This document shows, piece after piece, positions 1 through 10,168 of a stretch of DNA of 26,730 bases (its first letter is position 1; the number at the start of each line of letters is the position of its first letter). The position numbers and the translations under genes were made by a program. A model generated the notes under the pieces. That model made no database searches. It saw only the letters and a program-made list of their open reading frames with translations, and was not told the origin of the DNA. Source of the DNA: Rhizophagus sp. LPA8_4_AMF (Eukaryota; Glomeromycota; Glomeromycetes; Glomerales; Glomeraceae); NCBI GenBank assembly GCA_021464525.1, contig JADRCO010000768.1:1-26730 (forward strand), written 5' to 3'.

Positions 1-1300
1 AAATGACAGAAAGTCATATCTTGGGCCCAAATGACAAGGTCATGTGCCAACACTGTTCTAGAACAGAAAAAAAAATAAATAAAAAAATAAAAAAATAAAA
101 AATAAAAAATAAAATATAAAAAAAAAATGATTATAATTTTCACAAGTAAAATTCAGCGTTTTAACATTGTCTGATTTAATTTAATTTTATTCTATCGGAA
201 AACTCCAATGAGAGAATATTTATAAATTTCAATAATAATCGATAGTGAAATTTTAATTAACATTTTAAACAAAGAAAATTACAAAGTTCGAAAAACTTAT
301 AAAAAACATTTGTATAAAAAGACGTAAAAAACGTAAAAAAATTAAAAATTAAAATATCTTTTTATAGTATGAAACATTAATGGTGATATAATTAGAGGTT
401 TAAAATGGTTTAAAAATAAAAAAAAAAAAAATATTGGTTTTAGAATCTGCAGGTGTTACCCCGGAGATAGAAGTTTCACTAATAGAAACTGAAGATAATA
501 TATACATTATTATACATTGTAGTACCTAATCATTCATACTCCGAAACTCCGAATCTGTCAAGCGATCAATATTTCAAATGAAAGAATTCAAAATAAAATT
601 CCAACTTTAAAAATTCTTTAAATTTGTTAGCTCAAAATGGGATCTATTATGTTAATTGAAATCGATATTTATTAAATCAAAGGGTTTTCTTCGCCTTACA
701 AAATTCGTTACTGATCGCTTGACAGAGTTCGGAGTATCGGAGTATAATTGATAGTAATATAATGCAATATTGATGAATTTGAAAAATTTACAATATATCT
801 AATTTTTCAGACATTTGTTTGTTTATGTACGGAATCTCCGTTTGTTACGAAACTACAAATGGCGGACGCATCGCATTTGCATTAAATTTCAGATTAACAA
901 TAAAGGAAAGTTGGTATTAATAAATATTTATACTTTGTAAGTGATTTTGTACAACATTGCATATAATAAATGATTACCATATTAAGCCGATTTTCAAAAA
1001 AAATTACGTTACTTATAACTATACGCCATTAATTTTTACCCTAAAAACCTTCATGTCGGTATTTTTGGTGTGATATGTTACATTATTATATAAAATAAGT
1101 TATATATAAATTACTGGAGCGATGCCTGCATAAGTCTTAACAAAATAATTATTTAAATAAAGGAATTTTTCATGAAAAAAAGAAAAAAAATTTTTTTTAG
1201 AATAAAATTTCCTTTTACCTTATTTTCCAATTAATCCTTTGAAAGGATTCAAAATCATTTTTTTTTTTTTGAGTACATATAACGTGTAGTGTATAAAATC
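1..1300. other. AT-rich intergenic leader, no gene seen
   Basis: No convincing reading frame is present. The stretch holds a 14-bp perfect palindrome at 53-66 (CTGTTCTAGAACAG), an A-rich low-complexity tract at about 67-127 made of A-runs broken by single T, an inverted-repeat element at 536-745 (listed separately), and a T-run at 1259-1270 just before the channel gene. The last 200 bases are probably the promoter and 5' untranslated leader of that gene, but I see no specific motif I would stand behind. Confidence 0.6.
536..745. repeat. MITE-like element with 33/34-bp terminal inverted repeats
   Basis: The left arm (536-568, starting ATACTCCGAAACTCCGAA) and the right arm (712-745, ending TTCGGAGTATCGGAGTAT) are reverse complements over 33/34 bases with one mismatch and one single-base gap. 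Both include the block TGTCAAGCGATCA on the inner side. The ends carry a doubled ACTCCGA unit. The interior is AT-rich and non-coding. I see no clear target-site duplication, so the superfamily is unknown. The size (about 210 bp) and arms fit a non-autonomous DNA transposon. Confidence 0.65.
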
Positions 1301-4300
1301 ATGTTGGCATTCCAGAAAATTAATCAAACACCATCGTATTTATATAGCGACGAAGAAAAAGCGGAAACTAGGTCGATCGCTTCTTTCGAATCAAAGTATA
1401 ATAACAAAAAGAATATATATAACGGTCATCAATATATCGCTATAAGTCCAGATGGTACTCAGATAGTAACGTTAAATACCACAACTTACCAATTAAAATT
1501 ATGTCAAACCGATAATATATCAAAATTATATACATTGAATTATAATAATTTTAAAAATGCTGATGCTCCTGCTGTAATTTGGAGTTTAGCTGTGTCCAAT
1601 GAAATTAATTTGCCTGATAAAACAACTGATGTATTAATTGCCGTCTCTTGCTTTGATGATGATGTTAATAATGCTGATTCAACTATTAAGCATACTTGGG
1701 TTATTTCTGTTGCAAGACAAGCGAGAATTTCTTCTTCAATTAATGATATGGGTGGTATAATTAAATTCTTGGATGATGATAGCTCAGTTTGTGACAAGAC
1801 GGATTTAATTCTTATAAATTCTTATGGAATTTCAAGATTTTCTATTCATCATGGAAAAATCAATCTTATGGTAAATGAAAATTATGATCATGGTTGGTTT
1901 AAACTCTTTTCTGATAAAACCGTTGAAAATTTTAATTTACCCAGTAAATTATCAAATAATGATATTTCTAGTTTTTTTATTCAACAAAGTTTGATAAAAG
2001 GTCGTTTTGTAGTAGAAAGTTATAAAGATAAAATACAAACTGTTGAAATGTATAATTTGAAAACAAGTTTATTAGAAAACACTTTTCAAAAATCTGAAGA
2101 AACCGCAGCCTCAGTATTAGGAAGAGGTTATTCTTGTTATGCTATTTCAAAAAATGAATCTTTATTTGCTTATTGTCGTGGTGCAAATAGTATTACCATT
2201 TATTTAATGGAGAATGGTTTGGAAGTTACAACAAAAAAATTTAATGAAGCGAATATTCAAATCCTTTTTTTTGATTTTGTTAAGAATGATGAAAAATTAT
2301 TGATCGTTATTGAAGAAGAAAGATATAATGAAGATACTTCAGAAACTGTTGTTACTCCTATTATTGTAGTTTGGGATTTATTTAATAGTTCTGATAATTG
2401 TGTTAGAAAGATTAATGATACTTTTTCATTATTTCCCGATAAATGTGAACATCATCAAAAGTTGGCCAATTCTTTAGGATATCTTATTACAATTACAGAT
2501 GATGGAAAAATTACTTCTTTATTAGATGATTCGGAAATAATTAAATTATTAAATCCTATAAATTGTAATACAAGAAACATCATTCAACTTGATAAGTCTA
2601 ATAGTTCCTCATCAACTGACATAACTACTAATATTACAACAAATTATCATTCAATTTACGATTCTTCTGGAAAATTTTTGGGCTCTAAATTCGAAAATAG
2701 AATTATCATTAGGAATCCTGAACCTTGGATATTGAATAAAAATTATGAACGTACCTCGATTTATCTTGATGATAATAAATCTATTCAATTATTTATTGGA
2801 GAATCCACTGTTCAAGTATGGCACAAAAGAAAAAGTGAAACATCATCTTCAAAACTATCATTTTCATCATCTACGAGAGTTCTTGAATATATTTGGACAA
2901 ATAATTTTAATGGACCAATGCAAATTCAATCTTTGGAAGTTGGTCAAAAAGAATTTTCATTAATATTATATATTCCTTCTAGAAATTCTCTTTCAGAACC
3001 TGGAGAAAAAGTTATACTTGAATGGCCTGAAAAAGTTAATTATCCAGTACATGCTTGTCAAGCATTGGAATTTTTTAACGGGAAAAAAGATCAACCTTTA
3101 GATCCAAAAAGACAACATCAATTTGATGATTTGGTTCAACAAACTGAACGCATCATTAAAATATATTTAACTAAAAGTTTTGGTTCGTGGAGAATGTTGG
3201 ATATACGTTTTGATATTATGGCAAATTTAATTCGCGGTAACTGCACATATATCATTAAAAATATTTTATTTTCTATGTCTGATGGGAAAAACAATCATTT
3301 GCATATTCCAAGATGTTATTCTTGGGGTAGACAAATCACAAAAGAGACCGATCTTGAAACCGCTATCGTATGTACAAAAGGAGGTTATCGTAAAGATACG
3401 ATTATAGTTAAATATTTATTAGATTATTATTCAAATAATGCTTTAAATTCTTCAAATTGGATGTTTACCGTTTCTAAAGCGATTCCAATCCTTTATGAAT
3501 ATAACTTAGAATTTTATGTTAAAGAACTATTTCAAAAACCTTGTTTTGGTGCCAGTGAAGTTTACTTGGATCAATCAAAAATTCGTGATAGAGACATGAA
3601 TAGAAGTAATCACAAAGATGTTCATGCATTAAACGTAAATTTGGGTCTTGTCGAGAAGAAAGTAGAACGTAATAGTTTCTTACAAAAACCATTCGTTCAG
3701 GGGAAACAAAGGTAAATATTAATATAATTATTAACTGATTGTGCCACAAACGAAAACGATTTATTTTATTCTTATCATCATTTTTTTTTAGTGGAGAGAA
3801 GATTATTTCAGATTTAGTGAACAAAACAATATCTGCCAATAGTTCATCACTTATTAATCAGGTTTACATGGTGCCACTTCCAGATTTTACCGTATATCCC
3901 GAGAAATTTGAGGATAAACGAGAAGAATACTGGAAGATTCCTCTCAAATTTTTAAAATTATTATTTTGGCCACGTGGTCATGTGATTAAAAAAAAGAGTC
4001 ACTTGAGTCCATTCTTGAGAATGATAAGAGAAGACAATAGTAGTGCAGAAATTTATGATAATCCATCAATGGCTGCAGTAATTGACTTTAAATGGAACGC
4101 AGCAAGAAATCATTTCTTAAGACATGCACTTATATACCTTGCATTTGCAATAATTTTTGCATTGTTAAATGGTGCAATTCAATTGAAGGAAGATCTTTCT
4201 TTTTGGGGGATAATCATAATAATTATTTCATTTTATTGGTTGGGATTTTATTTATTGAATACTGAAAGAATTCAATTAAAATATGAGGGATGGAGAAGAT

Positions 4301-5761
4301 ATTTTGGACTGTACAATTTTTTTGATTTGTTTTCAGTCATTTTTCCATTAGTGATAACTACTATAGGTTTGCACTACGACTTTACTGCCCCTGACCTAGA
4401 TGATCCAGAACTTCCCCAAGATGTATCTGAAAAATATAGAAATGAATTACGAATAATTACTATTTTTGTTTCGTTTGCAGTTTTAGTAATATGGTTAGAA
4501 CTATTTTTGGTAAGTTTTTAAATGAATATTTAATATACATAACGTACAAAAATTTTTAACATTAAATTTATTTTTTATAAATTAGTTGTTACGATATTTT
4601 GAAAGATCTGGAGCTTACATTTATATTATCGTCAATATCTTTAAGCAAATTATGCCTTTCTTAATTTTTATCCTAGTGGTTGTCCTCGGATTTGGTCATG
4701 CTATGTGAGTAAGATGCAAAATATATCAAAAAAAGTAACTCAGCATAATTCTATTGATCGATATTTTTACTAAAACTTCATAAAATTTTAATTTTTTATA
4801 ATAGGTATGTTTTACTTAGTAATACTAATGGCATAGGTATTGATCCTGATGGTTCCACCTTTCAAATCATTGATAATACTGATGAGACCATTGAGAATAA
4901 GGAACCATTACCATATAAAGTGGAACAATTTATTAATGTGGAAAGCTCATCGGATAATTATTACTCAGATTTTACTAAATCTGTGAAAGCAGTTTTCTTT
5001 TGGACAGGTGGTCGTTGGGATCAATTAGAACAATGGAATTTTTGGCCAGTAGATGTTTATTCTATTATTGGTAGTATCCTTCTTGTTACAATTTTACAGA
5101 ATATGTTGATTGCGATCATGACGTAAGTTTTATATTAAAAATGTTTATATTATAAATCACAAAAAGATAACTTATAATATTATATATATACATATTTTTT
5201 AGTGGTGCATATGAAGATGCGAAAATAATTGGTAGACATGCCGTATTAGAATATCGAGCGGAATTGATCGAAGATTATGAAACGATCGAAAAGCCACTTG
5301 GAAGTAAAAGAGGAAATCCTCGATATATTTATTATATCGGAAAATCTGATTATATTGAAGAATGGTTAAGAAAATCCGAGAAAGCTAGAAAGAATCATGA
5401 GAATTTTTTGTCCAAGGTTGATGACAAAAATCCATGGGATGATGATAATAATAATGGTGATGATAGTAACAACGAGGAAGAATATAATTATTTAGATCTT
5501 TATTATTCTGAAACGGATTCTATTGCTTCAAAAGAACAAGAAATTCCACTATCCTTATGTTGGTTTATTGATGAAGATAGAGAGAAAATATTTACAAAAT
5601 CTTCAACTACTAAACCAATTAATATTATTCAAAATGAAGATGAGACTAGAATATTGAAAGAAAAAGTTCAATCAATGGAAAAAGAATTTTCTGGAAAATT
5701 AGATTCTATGGAAGAAAGTATCAAAACTTTAATCTCTGTAATACAAAATAAATCAAAATAA
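1301..5761 (+). CDS. Ion-transport domain (TRP/polycystin-like) channel with N-terminal beta-propeller region, five exons
   Basis: Exons are 1301-3711, 3792-4509, 4586-4704, 4805-5122 and 5203-5761. All introns (76-100 nt) are GT-AG and the joined frame is open for 1374 residues. The start is ATG 1301, because the in-frame GTG at 1289 is not a eukaryotic start and TAA lies at 1280-1282. Residues about 40-560 look like a WD40-type beta-propeller (for example YIAISPDGTQIVTLN near the start). Residues about 600-770 look like a helical linker. Six hydrophobic segments follow, at about 914-933, 941-960, 980-997, 1023-1043, 1061-1081 and 1165-1187. The stretch AVFFWTGGRWDQL (about 1145) sits before the last one as the pore loop, and S6 ends NMLIAIMTGAYEDA. 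The tail has an acidic Asn/Asp-rich run and a C-terminal coiled coil (about 1334-1374). S4 lacks the regular Arg/Lys ladder of voltage sensors. It is probably a plasma- or organelle-membrane cation channel; ion and gating are unknown. I believe such propeller-plus-channel proteins form a large family in Rhizophagus (memory, not checked). Confidence 0.85.
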
Positions 5762-7693
5762 TTAATTAATAAACTACGTAAGAATTAAATAATATTGAGA
5801 TATTCGTCATAAGAATTTAAAAATATGGAGCATTAATATCACAGGATGTGCTAGTGAATGTTATGATGTGATATGAAATCTTTTATTAAGCTTTATTATT
5901 TATTTATTAGAAACGCAATTAATAAACTTTTTTTGAATTTTTCTATACCACAAAGTCACGTGATGGTGAAATCACGGGTGAAACGGATCTTTTAAAGCAT
6001 TATATATAGTATTCTTTCATTCAGAAGAATTTTTGTACGAAATAATTTTTTTATATATTTATTTAATTTATTTATTAATCTTTAAACGAATCAAATAATA
6101 AACAAATTTCACAAAATTTCAAAAAAGGTTATGAAACAGATCAACAATATTTTCATATGTTGAATACAACATTTTCGATCAACAAAGGTTCTTAAAAAAG
6201 TTTTCTCTTTGCAAAAAAACGTGTTAAAATTATATCGATCAATTTTTTATATGTCATGCGGTTTAATTTTTTTGCCGGCCATTTGTTCAAAGGAAAATAT
6301 TAATGACCAATAAAATTCAAGATTGCCTAATCGCAAAATCATATATTCATATTCCAACTTCATACGAAGATTTTTCAAAAAGCTTCTTAAAGAATTTTTA
6401 AAATTTAAATAATGAAGTTCGAAACTGAACCGTGTAAATTTTATCCTTATAATAAATATTACAGAAGTTTATTATTGTACAGAAAATTTTATTATAGAGA
6501 GATCATTTAATATGTGATACATAATACCTTGAAAGAAAATGACGTCATTTCTGGCACACCTTACTCAAAAACTTTTAATATCCCATATTATTTAGAATTC
6601 TTAGTTTTCTGAAATGATAGAATTTCGACTACATATTATTAAAATACATCAAATTAAAAAATATATAAAATAAAATAAAAACTGGATGCGGTGTAAAAAA
6701 AATAAAATACAAGAAACCGCCATAAATTTATGAAAAAATAAAATTATAACTGTTGACATTTACTAATTAAGAAACTAGAGGGTTGAAAAGTTAATTTTGA
6801 GAAATTTATTGTAACATAATTCTTTCTTCTAACAAATCTTGAAATCTTTGATTCAACTGCTTCGTTTTTTTGTGCGACACAAACTAATTAAAAAAAATTA
6901 AATTTATTTAATGACTCATTCCATCTATAGAAGAAAAAATTGCGGTAAAAATATATTATCGTACTATATAAATTTACCACGACTACCGTAGTTTTATAAA
7001 ATTTTAAATTAAAAGTAAATTAAAACTAATGATACTTAATTTAAATATCACAATAGCAGCCACGCGGAATTTTAGAAAACACCCAATAGGACAACGTTGA
7101 GCTTAAAAATTATAGTTTTTAATAAATATAAGTTAAGTTATTCAGTAATAAAATAAGCTTCATTTAACTATTACCTGATACTGTGGTCGAAATAATTGCT
7201 TTGATATTCATATTTTCTTAAAAGTTTATTAAGATATTTTAAAATGTTATACTTTTGATTTGTTCAATTTGTTTTTATTAATGTGAAAATTTGAACTTTG
7301 AAGTATTTATAAGAATTGGAAAATATGACATGACGTAATTATAACGCATTTTTTTTTACCAACAAATATTATGGCAAAGTACTTGATATATTCACGTAGT
7401 CGAGTAAGCCTGATAATCAGTAAATAAGCCTTATTTAATTGGCTTAGGCGTATCATATATCATACGTAGCATAATTCAACTGTATAAGTAATTTTTTATG
7501 ATTCATTCCGAGTTGATCATCAATTTATTGCAAAAGCCACAGATATATGTGGCAAAAAAATAATGGAAATCTAAGCTAAAACATCGAAAAAAAATAATTT
7601 TAACACGTTAACTTAATCATAACGGGGGGTTCTAAATAGTCCCATGTGAGGCAAATTAGAATAATAATAATAATAAATTGTTTAATCGTATTA

Positions 7694-8282
7694 CAGTTCA
7701 CCCTCTCTATAGTAAATTTTTATATAGTGAATAATTCGCTATAGTAAAGAAAAGTCTAGGTACGAATTTTTTTATAAATTTTCTTTAACTCGTAATTCGA
7801 ATTTAAATGTTGGAACCAGTATTAATAAAATGCCCCTTGATATATTAAAGATTTTCACCATAAACTTTTTCAAATGCTACACAATTAATTAGTTACGTGT
7901 ATAAAAATTGTCAAGTGAGTATAGATCTATGTGCCCAAATCTAACGATAGTATTAATGTTGTTGGTAATAATAATATGAATAGAGAAGGTGTTAAAATAA
8001 TATTATGGACGTTAATTATATTAATTCTAAAATTATATTTTAACAAAAGGGACTTTTATAATCATCGATCAGGATAGTAAGTATTTATGCGCAGGTTTAT
8101 GAAAAAACCAAAAGAATATATTTTTATTGCATGCTTTGTTTAAATATGTCTAATCTACATCACGTGATTATAAGGTTTTTTTAATATAGCGAAAATCTTA
8201 TCTTTGTTCACTATACGTGATTAGTGAATTCCCTGAATCTTGATCTTCAGCCCATGAGATTCACTATAGCGAGGTTGAACTG
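7694..8282. mobile_element. Non-autonomous pogo/Tigger-like DNA transposon (MITE), 589 bp
   Basis: The left end reads CAGTTCACCCTCTCTATAGT and the right end, reverse-complemented, CAGTTCAACCTCGCTATAGT. They match at 21 of the first 24 bases. The element is flanked on both sides by TA (7692-7693 and 8283-8284), the target-site duplication of the Tc1/mariner-pogo superfamily. A further copy of the TTCGCTATAGT unit lies inside the left end at about 7736, and a TTCACTATACGTG variant inside the right end near 8205, so subterminal repeats are present. No reading frame for a transposase exists. It therefore depends on a transposase encoded elsewhere, or is dead. CAGT-start ends with TA duplication are the classic signature of this group. 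Confidence 0.8.
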
Positions 8283-8344
8283 TATATTTTTAGTTAATCA
8301 ATTTCATTTAAAATTTGTACATATATAGTATATATAGTTATATA

Positions 8345-8552
8345 GGACCCCGAAAAAATATTAAAATAGGGTTATAGGTAAAAATTACTATTGGCTGCAC
8401 GCATTTTTTCAGGGCCGGAATTGTAATAGTGTAAGTCAGTTACTAAAATAGGAAATAAAATTCTGGCAAACATTATCGAAAATTGTCCAAAACCAGAGAG
8501 ATTTACATGATTATTTTGGCCTATTCTACGCATTCTCTATTTTTTGGGGTCC
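8345..8552. mobile_element. Short MITE with GGACCCC ends and TA duplication, 208 bp
   Basis: The left end GGACCCCGAAAAAATA and the right end, reverse-complemented, GGACCCCAAAAAATAG form terminal inverted repeats of about 15 bp with one extra G on the left. TA flanks both sides (8343-8344 and 8553-8554); a longer match GTTATA also occurs on both sides. The interior is non-coding and contains GGCCTATTCTACGCATTC near the right end. It lies 62 bp from the pogo-like element. Confidence 0.65.
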
Positions 8553-9385
8553 TAGTTATATACATAGAGCGAATTTTCTTTTATCGAATAAATTGTCATT
8601 AAAAATTACTCGATTAATTATTTCTAAGATAGATTTTATTTAAAAGTAATTTATAAGTTTAAGGCTTTTATCACTTAAGCTAATTAAATAATCAAAAGTA
8701 CAAGAAACGATACAGAACCTATTACCACCACAACTCCTACTACTGTTAATAAAAGGAGTAGATTTTTCGATTCTTCCTTCACAACATACTTTCAAATCAA
8801 ATTCTTTTGTATAAGATAGCGATAAAAAATAAAAACCTGTAATTATTGCATTACTATAATTATATAAGGATTGTGACTACGAGTACGTGTGTCAACTTTT
8901 TATCCAGTATAAAACTATAAATGGTGTAAATTTTAAACATATACAACTAATTCGATTCAAATGCATCATTCTGATTAAATCTAAAATTCATTGAATTAGA
9001 AATCTCGAGTATTATAACTTATTTTATAAGTTTGTATTCTCAGCTATACTGATATAATTTTTTAGCATACTCAGGCTTTCCAAAAGCTTGACTTTTTTTT
9101 TAAAAAAAAAAAGTTATCAATATTGGGTAGCATATCCAATGATACTTTTACATATTAAACAAAAGATTTCTTTATCTCTCAGTTAGACAAAGGAAATTAC
9201 AACTTTTGTATTTTAATATGAATAACTATATATTGATATTGATTGCAAAATAGCAAATTTAGGTTGCATATTCATACAGAATATGTTACAGTAATAAGTT
9301 TCGTGATAAAATAAATACTAATATATTCTTAATTAAGAAAATGATTTTATTAATAAATCTGTTTATTTTTAAATTAATGAGTATT

Positions 9386-9465
9386 AGTTATTTGATAGGG
9401 GGGTTAGAATATCACCGAACTGCGAAGCAGTTCGGATGATATTTTAACCCCCCTATCAAATAACT
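9386..9465. repeat. Near-perfect 80-nt hairpin with GAA loop
   Basis: Left arm 9386-9423 and right arm 9427-9465 are reverse complements with one substitution and one single-base insertion. They are separated only by GAA. The stem contains a six-G run (9399-9404) paired with a six-C run, and the tip is GCGAAGC (9422-9428). No coding potential exists. It could be a fold-back MITE, a cruciform-forming palindrome, or the template of a hairpin RNA. I see no clear target-site duplication. Confidence 0.8.
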
Positions 9466-9747
9466 GTGTTATCCTGCTGCCGCCGATGATCATGCTTATA
9501 ACTATTTCCGGTTGCCTTTTTACCTTTTACATGTTATTTAGTATCTGAAAAAATATCAATAATAATTATACAATTGTAGTTTATTTATAGCTTAATAAAA
9601 AAATATCAGCATGATGAAAATAGCATGATCCTATTTGGCTGTAGGATAAAAAATATTAATTTGTAATTATATAAAAAGACGATTTCTATTTGTACACGGG
9701 ATGCTCAAACACGGATTTCTAAAAAAAATAAATTTTTCATGCAGATC

Positions 9748-9930
9748 ATTTATCGCCTTTTTCAAAATGGTGTACGCAGTTTATTTGTGATTGTATATTA
9801 GAATACCAATATTCGCCCGGTTTTCATCGGTTTTTTGTCCATATTTCGTCTGGTTTTCGTCCGGTTTTCGGGTTTCTTTTTTTTTTTATTCAAATTTAAC
9901 TGCGTACATCATTTTGAAAACGGCGATAAT
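9748..9930. repeat. Inverted-repeat element enclosing CCGGTTTTC direct repeats
   Basis: The left arm (about 9748-9785, containing TTTATCGCCTTTTTCAAAAT then GTACGCAGT) is the reverse complement of the right arm (about 9892-9930, containing ACTGCGTACATCATTTTG then GGCGATAA), with a few mismatches. The interior carries several direct copies of a CCGGTTTTC-type unit (about 9819-9872) and a T-run. The short open frame across it is a by-product. It is a MITE-like element of about 183 bp of unknown superfamily. Confidence 0.6.
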
Positions 9931-10168
9931 GTTGGGCAGAGTTAAGTTTAACGAAAAAACAGAAGAAAATCAGAATTTATTAAACCAAAATTGACATTCA
10001 AAACCAACTTTGACGCTTTAAATAATATTCCTTTTAAAATTATATTTATTAAAATTTTTTATATATAATTTTTTTTATGAAGTCATGTGATCCGTATATG
10101 AACACCCCAGTGTAAATTAAGAAATTTACTTATAAAAAATACATCTCTTGAAATTGAATTAATATTTA

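Larger units (their letters stand above)
5762..10168. other. Long gene-free region with several inverted-repeat elements
   Basis: No supported gene lies in these 4.4 kb. AATAAA at 5921-5926 could serve the channel transcript as a poly(A) signal. A 14-bp palindrome AAATGACGTCATTT (6537-6550) contains a CRE/bZIP-type core. A short ATA/AAT triplet run lies at 7662-7676. Elements at 7694-8282, 8345-8552, 9386-9465 and 9748-9930 are listed separately. The rest is AT-rich sequence in which I recognise nothing. Confidence 0.6.

Noticed and set aside
1289..1300. Extension of the channel gene to an in-frame GTG upstream of ATG 1301
   Set aside because: GTG is not a normal nuclear start in fungi and a stop lies directly before it; ATG 1301 is the first credible start.
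9791..9994. 67-residue plus-strand frame
   Set aside because: It crosses the CCGGTTTTC repeats and one arm of the 9748-9930 inverted repeat; no domain and no splice partner.
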